The notes under the pieces are model-generated. The model was not told the origin of the DNA and did not search any database. It saw only the letters and a program-made list of their open reading frames with translations. Positions 23,533 to 39,048 of a stretch of 64,000 bases of DNA are shown here, one piece after another; position 1 is the stretch's first letter, and each line of letters begins with the position of its first letter. A program made the position numbers and the translations under genes. The stretch is from Xenopus tropicalis (lineage: Eukaryota; Chordata; Amphibia; Anura; Pipidae): NCBI RefSeq assembly GCF_000004195.4, contig NC_030678.2, positions 61,783,378 through 61,847,377 of the forward strand, read 5' to 3'.

Positions 23533-23572
<40 letters not shown>

Positions 23573-23592
23573 TACAGATAGATAGATAGATG
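23533..23592. repeat. (GATA)n microsatellite
   Basis: About ten uninterrupted GATA units, then a 'ttaca' break, then three more. Confidence 0.92.
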
Positions 23593-24795
23593 AGAAATTA
23601 TTTAAAAAAATTATAGATTTTATAGTTTTATATACTACTTTAAAAATAAATGTTCAGTGAGATATTTTTAAGTAATTTATCTGGTTTTATTTTGGGAGCA
23701 CATTAGACACATATAAAATATGTGTGGGAAAGGTGGAGCTTACTTACCCCACTATGATGCATCTCTGTCTCTGTCTTTAGTCCCCAGTGATTTTATACAC
23801 TGACATTTGCCACCAGCTAGGGAGTGATATAAATGGAGAGAAGGTGGTAGGATAGAAAGGAAAAACTTTGAAACTATAACAGATGGGAAGATGAGCATTG
23901 ACATGGCAACATGAACATTAAGGCACTACACCTCTGTTATTTCCCAAAGTCATCACCTTGCAGAAGATAGTGTGTAGCAGAGAAAAAGGAATAGCTTTGG
24001 TAGTTAAAAGCATTACTGACACTTTTCTACAATGACCCTAAGTATCTGAAATCTTGGGGATAACACAATTTTTAAATTACTGTAGTTTAAAAACTACAAC
24101 AGCCTAAACATAGTATCCTGAAAAAAGATGGGCTGCTGAGCACTACCATTTAGAAAAATGTGAAGAAACACTTTTTAGTGATCTTGGTCTAAGATGTCAG
24201 GAAACTGTGGTTTAGAAATAGACCGCTGTAGGGATGATACAGCAGAAAAATTAAAATACTGTCAGTATCCCTTTTGAAGCTCTTGATGGTACTGTATAAA
24301 GAAACATATCTTTGTGCTTATTCTCACCTGTTTTATCAAAATAAATACAGGATTTGGTAAAAAAGGAATATTTCTTTTTCACTGTGTTTGATAGAAAGCT
24401 CTGTAAAGATCTTGGAATGATTTTGGAAGAATGGAAAGTTTTTTGTTGTTTGAGCCAGATATTGTAAACTCATTTTACTATACCAAAGAGGATTTGTCTG
24501 TGGGGATACAATGCCACTTACCAATATTTCTTGGAACTACAATAATGTCAGGGTGATTTAACTTTTGTTAATCTGCACAGTGTGAATGATGACAGGCTCC
24601 TGACACAATGAATAGAGTCCAGTAAGACATGCAGAAATGCTGCCTCTTAGCTTAATCATTGCTCATTTTCCATCAGAATTAATTAGTGCATGATCTGGAA
24701 AAGATTAATCTACCAAAAATCAAACCACTGGCATATAAAAATTGGTATATACGTAAGCATGTGTATTTACATAGCTGTGCAGAACCGTCCACTAC
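23593..24795. other. TAFA intron, no recognised feature
   Basis: Unique-looking AT-rich sequence without recognised genes or repeats. Confidence 0.45.
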
Positions 24796-24803
24796 ATTTA
24801 TAA

Positions 24804-25078
24804 TAGGGATGCACCGAACCCACTTTTTTGGGTTCGGCCGAACCTCCGAACCCACCCCGACGGATTCTGCTGAATCCTGAACCGAATCCGAATCCTATTT
24901 AGCACAAGTTAATTATCCCCCCTACCATTTAACCCTTCTGAATGGTAATTAGCATATGCTAATTAGGATTTGGATTCGGTTCGTCCGGGCCTGTGGATTC
25001 GGCCAAAACCGAATCCTTCAAAAAAAGGCTGGATTCAGCCCAAATTCCGAACCGAATCCGGGATTCAGTGCATCCCTA
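24804..25078. mobile_element. hAT-type MITE (TAGGGATGCACCGAA)
   Basis: Terminal inverted repeats TAGGGATGCACCGAA and TTCAGTGCATCCCTA with a perfect 8-bp target duplication ATTTATAA at 24796-24803 and 25079-25086. The interior is rich in 'ggattcggccgaa'-type blocks in both orientations. It is 275 bp and non-coding. A one-sided copy lies at 50733-50855. Confidence 0.92.
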
Positions 25079-25199
25079 ATTTATAATGAAATAAGGTATA
25101 ATGCAATAGAAAAACTATTCCAATAAAAAATAAGCATGCAGATACACTGGCATTTAGGTAAAAAAAAAATAATAAAAAAAATATATATACAGTAATACA

Positions 25200-25220
25200 G
25201 TATATATATATATATATATA

Positions 25221-25284
<64 letters not shown>
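25200..25284. repeat. (TA)n microsatellite
   Basis: About 85 bp of TA repeats interrupted once by CTG. Confidence 0.92.
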
Positions 25285-25288
<4 letters not shown>

Positions 25289-25505
25289 GGCAAGCAGGTA
25301 GAAATCTATGCACCAGAGAAATTGCAAACTCACAATATACTATCTATACAGAAGAAAAATGTCAAAATATAAGGCTGATTAGTAATTAATGCAGATTATT
25401 ACTACATGGCAGCTCAGAAACCAGAGCAAATAGCATCAGAATTTAATAATCAGCCCTTTAGCATCAGCCTATATTACAGGCCAACCTTATTTTCTGCATC
25501 ATAAT

Positions 25506-25730
25506 TTGCGACAACCCCTAAACTCAGCTTTTTAAGAGCTGCTTAGAGCACACTGAGCATATGAGTGTTTCTCAGACACTTTCCAAGATGGTTACCCACT
25601 GTGACAAGTTTGAAGGCCTGGATTATTGCTGCTATTGAGATGCTAAAACTTTAGTCTGGCGCAATAAGTACAATATATAAAATATGGCATTTTTAGCCAT
25701 ATTCATTTTTAGAGTTCAGTTCTCCTTTAA
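25506..25730. mobile_element. TTAA-type MITE, right end
   Basis: Ends 'tagagttcagttctcc' followed by TTTAA (TTAA at 25727-25730), with the internal block 'tatggcatttttagccatat' (a small palindrome) just before. I recognise this as a common Xenopus TTAA repeat end. The left end is not visible. Confidence 0.5.
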
Positions 25731-25735
25731 ATATT

Positions 25736-25908
25736 AAATAAACCAATAGGATTGTTTAATTAAATAAGGTACTTGTTTATTATTATTTATTATTATTATT
25801 ACAGAGAAAAGGGAATCAATTCTAAAAATTTAATTATTTGATTAAAATGGAGATGGCCTTTCTGTAATTCCATTCTGGATTTTAGATAACAGATCATATA
25901 CCTATACT
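25736..25908. mobile_element. CAGGTATGGGAC MITE fragment
   Basis: Contains 'aaggtacttgtttatta', 'ttacagagaaaagggaa', 'ttgattaaaatggag' and 'tggcctttctgtaatt' in the order seen in the complete copy at 53383. It ends in an eroded 'cagatcatatacctatactg'. Confidence 0.65.
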
Positions 25909-25909
25909 G

Positions 25910-27717
<1,808 letters not shown>

Positions 27718-27804
27718 TCAGTAACACATAGGTAATACCAACCAAGATATAATTGTTATTGAATGCAATTGTTATTGTTATTGGGCTTATTTAATGTGGA
27801 CATT

Positions 27805-27880
27805 TTTTAGTAGACCTAAAGTATGGTGAACCAAATTACAGAAAGACCCCAGATCCTGAGCATTCTGAATGACCGGTCCC
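27805..27880. mobile_element. CAGGTATGGGAC MITE scrap
   Basis: Contains 'tagacctaaagtatgg', 'ccaaattacagaaagacccc' and 'gagcattctgaatgacc', matching the right half of the copy at 43727-44030. Both ends are eroded. Confidence 0.6.
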
Positions 27881-28177
27881 TTTATTATTTTATACTCCTA
27901 TACTCCTAGACTTTTAGATCAATGTCAGTGGCATTGTTTTTCCACCCATAAATTGCAGAAAAACTTCCAGTACCTCCAGTATTTAAAAGCATATTATCAT
28001 GGTAAAAAGTATGATAGCATCTGTAGTCCAGCAAGCACAGGAGTTGATTCTCAAAGCAGCACTGCATAATAAATATGTACCACTCCAGTAACATTGGTCC
28101 CACTTGAGGATGCAACTTGAGTCCTACCACTCTTTAGATTTGTTTTCTTTCTTGTTTTTGTGCAATTGCAACTCTAT

Positions 28178-28178
28178 T

Positions 28179-28203
<25 letters not shown>
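28178..28203. repeat. (TA)n microsatellite
   Basis: About 13 TA units. Confidence 0.9.
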
Positions 28204-28210
<7 letters not shown>

Positions 28211-28470
28211 TTTTCTAAACAGCCTAAACAGAAATGATTTAACCTTCTGATGCTTGATTACAGTCTATGTATATGTTAGATAACAGTGAGCTGACTAACA
28301 TAGAGTTAGTAGTGTTTTGCTAAGAATAAGTAGTGTCACTTAAGAATTCCATTGCATCTTGTAAGTGAGTAAGTCTAGGGTGCCTTTTGTGGAAAGCTAG
28401 CGTTAAAGTGTAAAGTTATATTCCTTAGAACATAAGACTCATTTTGGCTCACTAGGTTTAATTTTATTTT

Positions 28471-28733
28471 TAGTGATGAGTGAATCCCGTTTGGCTTCGC
28501 CATAAAATTCGCAAAACGGGAAGAAAATTCGCAAAACGGCGAAAAGTTCATGAAACACATTTGTTGCACTATTTTTTTGGTTTTATTGGCTCTTTTTTTA
28601 TGCGACTGCACCTTTTCTTGCCGCTACCGCGCCCAATTTGCAAATTTTGCCACAGCAAATTTTCATGGCCAATGGTGAAATGCGGAAATTCGCTGTGAAT
28701 CCATGCCTGGCCAAAAAAATTCGATCATCACTA
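28471..28733. mobile_element. hAT-type MITE, TAGTGATG family
   Basis: Ends TAGTGATGAGTGAAT and TTCGATCATCACTA. Near-identical flanks TTTATTTT (28463-28470) and TTTATTTA (28734-28741) are consistent with an 8-bp duplication. The core 'gctgtgaatccatgcctggcc' is present. It lies in the short intron between the two main TAFA coding exons. Confidence 0.85.
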
Positions 28734-29210
28734 TTTATTTAATGTGTGTGTAGCACTGTGTACTTTCAGTACCAAAATGAGTTGTACTGTGTAATAGTAA
28801 ATACTAATTGACTATAAAAGGACAGGATATTGACAAAAACATCCTATACTTTGACAATGTATGCATTTTACATACTCTACATTTATAGGATATGTGAGAA
28901 GGAAGAGCTTGCACAACTCAGCACAATAAATTGAATAGATGCAGGATCTGAAATAACTACAAATACATTGGATCAAAATATTATTATGGTGAAGAAAGGA
29001 TGAGTTTAGACTGAAACACTGACAAAAAATAAATGTTTTTTTTGACACCTTCAATAAATTTTAATCTACTGTACAAGTCTATGTTTTTTAACATACAGTG
29101 ACAATGTTCTTTACTTTCTGAACAGTAATAACAGTTTCATAGTGCACGCACAGTAACATTTCATAAGGAGATCTATTAATCACTCTCCAGTCCATCCATT
29201 TTCATATTTA

Positions 29211-30972
<1,762 letters not shown>

Positions 30973-30980
30973 GTCTGTGC

Positions 30981-31241
30981 TAGTGATGAGCAAATTTGTC
31001 CCATTTCGCTTTGCAGAAAAATAAGTGAAAGGACAGGAGAATTTGTGAAATGACGGAAAATCGGCGAAAAACGTTTTGACGCAACCGCGCCCCAATTTGA
31101 CTCAACAGCAAATTTTTTTGAGGGTGTGACAAATTTTTCTGTGGCAACTTTTCGTGGAAGTTTTGTGAAACAATTTGCCAATGAGGAAATATGGAAATTT
31201 GCTGTGAATCCATGCCTGGTGAAAAAATTCACTCATCACTA
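30981..31241. mobile_element. hAT-type MITE, TAGTGATG family
   Basis: Ends TAGTGATGAGCAAA and TTCACTCATCACTA, flanked by GTCTGTGC (30973-30980) and GTATGTGC (31242-31249), a duplication with one change. The core 'gctgtgaatccatgcctgg' is present. Confidence 0.88.
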
Positions 31242-31249
31242 GTATGTGC

Positions 31250-31949
31250 CCATACCTGTGCATTCTGTGACGGGGACGCTAGTAATAAAGTTAGGTGAAA
31301 AAAAAATCTGCTAATTGTGTGCTGCCTGTGTAGAAAGTCCAGGCTGTTCAACTGTTCATTTAGTATCATCTGCCATCATAGCTTGTCCTGTTGTCATATT
31401 TGATAATGTCACACAGGATCAAACCTAATGGCAGAAGCAATGGCAGTTTGCAAGTTGAATTATAATCCAGTATATGGGGATTCCAGGACATGGATAAACA
31501 TCTCAATGAATGAATAAAGACTGATAGTAAGCAAAAGCAATTCATGTGAGAATGAAGGCAACTATGGTTTTGTCTGTTTCAGTTTCAGAGAAGGGCATTC
31601 CACAGTCCTCCAGATTTTATATGAGGCCGAAGGGCTAATTTAATAAAATACAGCAGATGCTAATTTGATCTAATGCATTTACCTATAGCAAATAATCAGC
31701 CATTAGCTTTGTTAAAACTACTGTACAAGTCAAAAAATAAAACCTATGGGTAACTGCACTTGTGCAATTAACACTTTGTTAGTAAATCAGTTCCTGTACC
31801 TTTTAGCATTAATAATATGCTTAGAAAGCATATTCTCTGCAAAACAGATAAGATACATAAAGGGCATCATTGTGAAGCTGCTTTGTGGTACAAAGCTAAA
31901 AAACATGTGAAATTTTGCATCAATAAAGACACTATACACAAACTATTTG
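31250..31949. other. intron, no recognised feature
   Basis: No gene, RNA or repeat recognised. Confidence 0.4.
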
Positions 31950-31951
31950 TA

Positions 31952-32226
31952 CAGGTATGGGACCTGTTATTCAGAATGCCCAGGACCTGGGGTTTTCTTG
32001 ACAAGGGGTCTTTATGTAATTTGGATCTCTGTACCTTAAGTCTACTAAAAAATAATTTGAACATTTATTAAACCCAAAAGCAAAGTTTTACTTCCAATAA
32101 GGATGAATTGTATCTTAGTTGGGATCAAGTACAAGGTGCTTTTTTAATATTTGAGAGAAAAAGGAAATCATTTTTAAAACTGAGAATTATTTGTTTAAAA
32201 TGGAGTCTATGGGACATGGCCCTCTA
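31952..32226. mobile_element. CAGGTATGGGAC MITE, right-truncated
   Basis: Preceded by TA (31950-31951), it begins CAGGTATGGGACCTGTTATT and follows the family through 'ccttaagtctactaaaaaat', 'agttgggatcaagtacaagg' and 'aatggagtctatggga'. The right terminal repeat is missing. TA target use suggests a Tc1/mariner-type origin. Confidence 0.8.
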
Positions 32227-33639
32227 TATCCTAATAGGTGTGAATGGCTATGCCATGACTACATTATACTCTTGCACTTTGAGGGTGTTTTACAGTGAGC
32301 CACATTCTTTGAACATACTTTGAACCAGCATTAAAACTTTTCCACAGTAAGATGCAATGGCATTTATTTTAACTGCGGTTTAGAGACTCAGATTAAAGTC
32401 AGCGGATATGTGGGCATATATAATTTTCTTCATCTGTACGATTAGGAAATCTGAAATTATAAGCAGCACAGTATCTAAAAGATGTTAAAAAGGAATCAGT
32501 GCTTTACTGGCCTATGCTATAATCAAGTGGTGCATCCCATTCTTTCATCCACGTTGTTACAGATATATCAGTTAGCTTCCAACAATAGTTTTGATTTAAC
32601 AGTGCTTGGATGTGACTTCAGAATTGTGCCATTAGATCCACTTAACTCCATCAGTAAAAATAAATTGCATTTATACTCCCTATAAGCTTTAACAGCAGAA
32701 AAGGTTGATCCTCCCAATCTATCTAGTTCAAATAGATCCAATACATGAAGTAGAAAAATGAGATTGTTGCTGTTGTTGCTTCTTTCATTATTAAAGTGCA
32801 ACACATAACCTAATCATTCCTGGGCTTGGGTGTTAATACTGCAGTTCACCAACAGATGGTGACTGACAGCAGGCCTAACTTTATCCAAAAATGTAACATA
32901 TATATCACTTTTACATAAACTACAGTAAGGATTCAGATTGCTACAACAAATGCAAAATGATGTATTTCTCCCCAGTGTCTGAAATAATCACATCTTCTAC
33001 CTGAATTGAAAAGGGACTTTATTTAAAAGACTAGCTAGTAAGCTTGTGTCACCATTATTAAACGTGCTGCATGATCTGTATCAGAAATCTGCTAAGCAAG
33101 GTCATTGCACCATGTCCCCAGTCTGTCATGAGCAGTCACAGGTTGTCAGTCTTTAGTGCACTGGTTAATTGACACTTTTTGTTATTGGTTCTGTAAAACA
33201 CATACAAGATCCGCATTTTCAATAGTTCTCTGCTTCTTTTATCTTTCTTTTTAGATGTTGTTTCCAAATTCGTAGTATGGCAATAATTACAGAGCTGTCT
33301 TGAACCTTGTTGGCTCTGTCAATCCATAGTTTTGCAAAGTGAAAAAAGAAAATACAAGCTGCCTAGGCATCCCCCCTAATTAAACAGGCAGGACATTTTG
33401 AAACCTTACATGTAATACAGAAGGCATGTTTCCTGGAATGCCTCTTAGCTTGCACATTATTTAAACTCATAAGGGCTCATTACTCTGCTCTGACTAATGC
33501 TCTGCTATCTTATTCTCTCTATCTAGAGCTTCTGTATACAGTCTGTGCTATGGCAATATATCAGTTCAAACACTCCTTTCTCTAATTATATAAATGTTTC
33601 TTTTAATACCAATTAATACTAAATGAATGCAACGTTGTT
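32227..33639. other. intron, no recognised feature
   Basis: No gene or repeat recognised; unique-looking AT-rich sequence. Confidence 0.4.
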
Positions 33640-33957
33640 TAGAGTGCTACGCTAAGCACTTTTACACTGACAATTTTTATTGGTTTATATTTATTTTTTT
33701 GGTAACATTGCAGCTTACATGTTGGGTAGAATTTGTTCAATCTGAATGGAACCAGGTATGTTCCATGGAGAATATTGATAGAGGTTTCACTAACTGTTAT
33801 GCAGGTGTTTCCTTTGTAAGCCATTATGCTGCATTGGGACCATTGTTGTGTTGAGAGTGATATACTAAGGTCTCTCTCCCATTTCAGCATATAGTTGAGC
33901 TTTTTGTTATTTGAGGCGGGCTGGTTGAAGATTTTGCTTCCATGCTTGTTGAGCTTA
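33639..33957 (-). pseudogene. Tx1/L1 ORF2 C-terminal fragment
   Basis: Open piece with NYMLKWERDLSISLSTQQWS, AYKGNTCITVSETSINILHG and TYLVPFRLNKFYPTCKLQCY. The first residues of the frame (33958-33971) belong to the adjacent MITE. It is separated from the rest of the LINE by the tandem TTAA MITEs. Confidence 0.8.
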
Positions 33958-34230
33958 AGGTCTCCATACACGCTAAGATCCTACCTACAGGTGGGCGATA
34001 TCGGGGAGCTTGAAGTTAAAAAAAAAAATAATTATGTAGGCGGCAATGGGGCAGTCGGTTCAGGGACCGCATCAACGAGCTGATGCAGTCCCCGATCCGA
34101 CTGGATTTTCTAACCTGGCCGATCGATATCTGGCCAATTTCAGGCCAGATATCGGTCGGCCAGCCAGCTCGTTTCTGCCAAGGGTCCAAGGGACGGCAGC
34201 TTCTATCGGCCCGTGTATGGGGGCCTTTAA
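33955..34230. mobile_element. TTAA-type MITE (ccatacacg family), copy 1
   Basis: Begins TTAAGGTCTCCATACACG (TTAA 33955-33958) and ends CCGTGTATGGGGGCCTTTAA (TTAA 34227-34230). The body has palindromic blocks such as 'tctggccaatttcaggccaga' and 'ggcggcaatggggcagtcgg'. It is inserted in the Tx1/L1 remnant, sharing its right TTAA with copy 2. Confidence 0.88.
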
Positions 34231-34592
34231 GGTCCCCATACACGGTAAGATCCGCTCGCTTGGCGATGTCGCCAAGCGAGCGGATCTTCCCCCGATATCC
34301 CACCAATGGGTGGGCGATATCGGGGAGCTTGAAGTTAAAAAAAAAAAATAATCCGGCCAGATTATGTAGGCGGCAATGGGGCAGTCGGTTCGGGGACCAC
34401 ATCAACAAGCCGATGCGGCCCCCGATCCGACTGAATCTTTTAACCTGGCTGATCAATATCTGGCCAATTTCAGGCCAGATATCGGTCGGCCAGCCCGCTC
34501 GTTTCTGTCCCTACACGGGCAGATAAGCTGCTGAGTCGGTCCAAGGGACCGATATCGGCAGCTTCTATCGGCCCGTGTATGGAGGCCTTTAG
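34227..34592. mobile_element. TTAA-type MITE (ccatacacg family), copy 2
   Basis: Starts at the shared TTAA (34227-34230) with GGTCCCCATACACGG and ends CCGTGTATGGAGGCCTTTAG. It has an extra perfect hairpin near its left end, GATCCGCTCGCTTGGCGA pairing with TCGCCAAGCGAGCGGATC, that copy 1 lacks. Otherwise it repeats copy 1 in the same orientation. Confidence 0.88.
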
Positions 34593-34979
34593 GGTGTTGT
34601 GCTCACATTGTTTAGCTTGGTGTTGTATATAGTGAGCCAGTTGTAAAGCTCTGTACTTTTCTTGTGGGGGGGGGGGTGTTGAAATTTTTCCATTATTTGT
34701 AGAAGGGTAAGTGGTTTACTATATTTGGTTAGAGAGTGTAAATTGTTACTTCTTTGCTGATCCACCATGCAAATGTTCGCTTGGATAGTCCAGGTGGGAA
34801 GTCCTGGTTTTCTGTCAGAGGCCTTAGTGGGGATGGTTTAGAAATTAAGTGGTACTTGTTTTGTAATGCCTGCCACATATGTAGCATTTCAATTGTGATT
34901 GGAGAGATGTTGTTGAGGCTGTTGAAGGGTATTTTTTTGTAGCCATAGTATATGTTGTAATGACTATGGGTAGATCAGG

Positions 34980-35240
34980 TCATCCTCTATACGGTGTATA
35001 GGTACTCGCTTGTGCAGAAGCAATCTGTGCTATTCTAGCTGCCAAGTAGTATTTCAGCAGATTTGGAGTTGATAGGTCGCCATTTGTTATATGTAAGTAC
35101 ATGTTTTGTTTAGAAATTCTTGGGTGTTTATTTTTCCATATGAAGGTGTTAATTTTATCCTGGAATTTCTGCAGGTCTTGTGCTGGTACATTTATTGGCA
35201 AAGTACTGAATAAGTACAGTATCTTTGGTAATAGTACCAT
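34980..35240 (-). pseudogene. Tx1/L1 ORF2 fragment
   Basis: An 86-codon open piece starting MVLLPKILYLFSTLPINVPA, with FQDKINTFIWKNKHPRISKQ and STPNLLKYYLAARIAQIASA. It is internal to ORF2: homologous sequence continues upstream in frame to about 35312. The frame ends at YTPYRG-stop. Confidence 0.85.
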
Positions 35241-35312
35241 TTTAACACAGCATATTCTTCCGATCCAGGAAATATTATGTTTGACCCATTTCAGTAGATC
35301 TTTTCAATACAC

Positions 35313-36884
35313 TTTTTAAATGCACCACGTGCTGGTCAGTTTTCAGACTATATTCCAGTCTGCAGAAAAAGAAGATTGAAAGAAAGAAAACTGTTCTGAT
35401 GTTGCTGTGTGTAGGGAAGACATACTTAAACTTAAGATAACTTTCTTATGTATTTCCTAAACAGAACAACATGACTACAGTCCATCAGAATATATTCTAC
35501 TAAGATGCATTAATATGGACATACCATTGCGTCCATTTGGAGCACTCGCAGTTGTGGGTCACTGCATAAATGATCACTGATATGTTTAAATATATATATA
35601 AGGGGTCGTTTACAACCACAAATGCAGTTGGCCACAGTCATTTGTGTATAAATCCCATTAATTTAGGTACTTGCATCAAAAGGTGCTCCTTGCACTGTTA
35701 GTTCTTACCCAGGATTATAACCCCATTGTATTCTAGAGAGTTTATCTGCTATCTGCTATGTAATGTGTGCCTTTTCTTCTTTTTCAGATTGAATGACTAC
35801 CCCCATGGCTACACAGCAGATTATTTATATATATTATTTTATATATTTTTTTTTGTTACAGCTCCTTTAACTGCAAGACTCTGAAGACCCTTGCAACTGT
35901 GTGTGGAAATGTGCATTGTGGGCAAAAATTGGCACTTTGTGTCATATGATAATAAACTTAGTAGGGATCATTTACCATCGAGAATAGAACTGTGCAAAGT
36001 GCAAAAAACTTAGTGCAATCCTAAAGTTTTTTCACTTTGCAAACTACCTTCCTGCCACTGGTCTCTGCTCCCCATTTAAGAGCACAGAGATATGTGGCTG
36101 TCCCAATGGATACTGCAATGCCTGAGTTCAGCAACAATGTATCCGTGAAGGGAGGGAGGGTGAAGACACCTAGGCATACCCTCTCTGACCCCTACCAGTC
36201 GCTATCTTGTGCATCATTTAGAGTTAGAGAATTGCAATGGATGCATGAAGGACAATGCAGGTCTTCTCTCACCAAGATTGCTCATTGCACACATTTTTTA
36301 TCCATTACCAGGTGCAGAGTACATCAAGGCCACAGCAGAATTACTCTTGCACATTCACCTGGGACTACAGTTAAGGACCATAGTGTGTGCTGAATAGAGA
36401 CAATAACAAATTATTATTTTGCTATTGTCGGATGCTAAAAATGTATTTAATCTAGGCAATATAAAGCAAACAGGAAAATAAAGGGTTTTATAGGTGTCAT
36501 CCTTGAGTTTGCACTGAAGAAGTCCCTGGTTCTGACCTTGGCCTCTGGACTTGGCTGGACTTGGCTACAGCTTCTGTCTGCCTCTAACCTCTTGGATTGT
36601 ATGCCTGGATTCAAATGCTTTAGCAGTGCTAGTACCACTATAAATAGACATAATATTCACCGGCAAAGTCTAGTCATTTTTTATTCCTTCCTTTCAGATG
36701 AGTCTCAGGTTCTTGTGGTTTTCTATATTTTGATCCTGTTTTCTGGCCCATGCCTGTCTGACTCTAATCTGACCTTTTTGCATCTCCTATACATTTATAC
36801 TTTCTTTTTCTGTCATTTTAACTTACATTTGCTTACATCACGTGCATTTATCTGTGTTGTATTGTCTGTTTTCCTGTTTGACTT
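35313..36884. other. intron with possible MITE ends
   Basis: AAGGGGTCGTTTACAACCAC (35600-35620) and AGGGATCATTTACCATCG (about 35964) resemble the terminal repeats of the element at 61441-61861, but I cannot pair them into whole elements. No gene is recognised. Confidence 0.35.
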
Positions 36885-37181
36885 AAGCTGGCCATACACG
36901 CACCGATAATATCGTACGAAACCTCGTTTCGTACGATATTCGGTGCGTGTATGGCAAGTCGGCGAGTCGCAGGAGGCTGCTGATATCGGTCGACTCGCCG
37001 ATCGGCCAGGTTAAAAGATTTTGATCGGGCGCCATAGAAGGCGTCTGAGCAAAATCTGCCGTCAGGGCTGAATCGGCAGAAATCCTATTGTTTCTACCTC
37101 CTTATCTGCCATTTCAGCCCTGAAGGTTAGTGGCGGGTCTGACGATCTTTCACAGATCGCCACGTGTGTGGCTACCTTTAG
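36885..37181. mobile_element. TTAA-type MITE with left hairpin
   Basis: Begins TTAAGCTGGCCATACACGCA and ends 'cacgtgtgtggctacc' TTTAG. A near-perfect hairpin fills 36893-36954: CCATACACGCACCGATAATA..CGTACGAAA pairs with TTTCGTACGATATTCGGTGC. A second palindromic pair, 'ggcgatctgtgaaagatcgtc'-type, lies near the right end. It is related in style to the elements at 33955-34592. Confidence 0.8.
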
Positions 37182-38524
37182 TCTTTGCCAGTGCATCTGT
37201 CTGTTTTTTATCTTTTTACTTTCCATATCTCTATCTGGGTCTCTTTTATTCACTATACTTGTGCTTTTTGTGGTACCTTTGTGTATATAGCTCTGATTGC
37301 GTCTCTGTTTGGCCTGTGTTCTGGAACACATTCTAAAACTTTTGTGGTCCTGCATACCTAGGCAATAATAATTATATAGTTGCTATTAAACTCCCAGAAT
37401 CCCTCCATAAAAATAAGGCAGGAGAAAAGCTGTAATGAGTTTTCTGTAGTCATAATATGATGTTATATACTGTAGGTGCCTATGTGGGAATTATACATGC
37501 ATCATATAAACAAGATCTATGGAGTAGAAAAGTGTATCAACATGTCATGAACAGTGCACCACGTCAGTAAACATGCAACCATTTTAATATTGTGAATATG
37601 AAATGATTATGATGTGCTTTATTTATTTATTGTTTTAATTTGTTGGTAGAGTTTACATAATTCTCTGATTTATTATATTGTTTGTGTATATATTATAAAA
37701 AGGTGAATAAATAGAATTAATAAAAAAAAGAATAACAGTTATATCATGATACCATTCATTCTTCAATATCTTTTGAGACTGTATTGGTTTTGTATGATTG
37801 TATGATATTTGGGAAGATGCAGAGTGACCCATTACATCACATCTGGTAAAAGATGACTGTGGCACTCATGTGGCTCACAAGGGCACCAAACATAGAGACA
37901 ACCTTAAATATACGAAGTGGTTCTAAATCATAAAAGACTTTAGAGAAGGGATCTGAGAAGGAAAAGAAAGCATCAGAATGTGTACAGCCCAGGAAACCAA
38001 ATCCTCATGGTAAAGTGACTGCTAAAAAATTTATCATTGCCTGCGTATTGTGAAAAGTGTTAAACAGTATTTTTGTATGTCCTTTGTACCACCTTGTAAA
38101 ACACAGCCAGAAATTCTGCTGCAAAATGCAAATAAATTGAAAGATTTCTAAGCTGTGATGCATGCATTTCTCTTATCACTAACAATGTAATTGCCACCAA
38201 ACAAATGTTAGTAAAAATATTTCTCATATAGATGAACCTTCTCCAGAATTTGTCAAAAAGAGCAAAAAGACCAAGTGGTAGGTGTTGAATGTTTATGAAG
38301 CTCAATAGCTGAGCAATGGGCACAATAAAACATTTCTCATTTTACAACTATATTACCAGTCTTGATGGTGAAGATGTATAACCTGACCTTCCCCCCACCC
38401 CTTTTCTTGCCAGGACTGCTTTAACTAACTCCACACATAAAACACAGGCAACATTCTTGGGTAAGAGTCACCGAATTTTATTATTCACCATGAAATACAA
38501 TTCTTGCTATCAAATTTTAATTAC
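37182..38524. other. intron, no recognised feature
   Basis: No gene, RNA or repeat recognised. Confidence 0.4.
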
Positions 38525-39048
38525 TTAAAGCGGACCTGTCACCTTAAGAAATAATTTCACATTGTTTTCTATTGTGTTTGGCAAGCAAAATAAACTTTAC
38601 TTACACTATATAAATTATTTTAATCTTATTTTCTTCAGCCTTTGAATTCACAATTGCAGCAAGCAGGCAGGGGCCATTTTGTGGACATTGTTATCAAAGC
38701 AGGCATTGCATCCTGCCAATATCTTGTTTCTGTGCCAGTATGGGGGGACCTGATACCCATGTCCATGCACTGGTTACACAATTACATGGTGAGGAGGGAG
38801 GGGGGATGTGAGGAGTGCAGTGACATCTAAGAAGTTCTGAATTGAAAGTTAAAGTAACTGTCTGCCCCACCCCTATGCCTAAGGCATAGAGGCGGGGCAG
38901 GCATTATATGATTGACAGCTGGGATTTTAAAATGCTTTTATAATGGGTATGGATGTGGTAATAAAAAAATTATTTTGGGTTTCATGTTTAATTTGAAAAG
39001 GACTTTTATTATACAGCTTTTTATGTCTGGGTGACGGGTCCACTTTAA
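38525..39048. mobile_element. TTAA-type MITE (TTAAAGCGGACCTGTCACC)
   Basis: Terminal inverted repeats TTAAAGCGGACCTGTCACC and the complement of TTAAAGTGGACCCGTCACC, with TTAA at 38525-38528 and 39045-39048. An internal hairpin CTGCCCCACCCCTATGCC / GGCATAGAGGCGGGGCAG lies at 38862-38901. It is 524 bp and non-coding. Confidence 0.88.

Larger units (their letters stand above)
33640..35312 (-). mobile_element. Tx1/L1-type LINE ORF2 C-terminal remnant, split by two TTAA MITEs
   Basis: On the minus strand from 35312 it reads WVKHNISWIGRICCVKMVLL, PKILYLFSTLPINVP, FIWKNKHPRI and LKYYLAARIAQ. These are hallmarks of the region after the reverse transcriptase in L1/Tx1 LINEs. After frame breaks it passes an AWWISKE-like stretch. 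It resumes below the inserts (33955-34592) with LKWERDLSISLSTQQW and HGTYLVPFRLNKFYPTC. The last piece corresponds to the conserved L1 C-terminus, but the cysteine-rich tail is lost. Several stops and frameshifts make it inactive. Confidence 0.85.

Noticed and set aside
34016..34526. Overlapping open frames of 101-147 codons on both strands
   Set aside because: They are read across the palindromic TTAA MITEs; the symmetry opens frames on both strands.
38642..38830. Short plus-strand frame in the 38525 element
   Set aside because: Internal to a non-coding TTAA MITE; no family resemblance.
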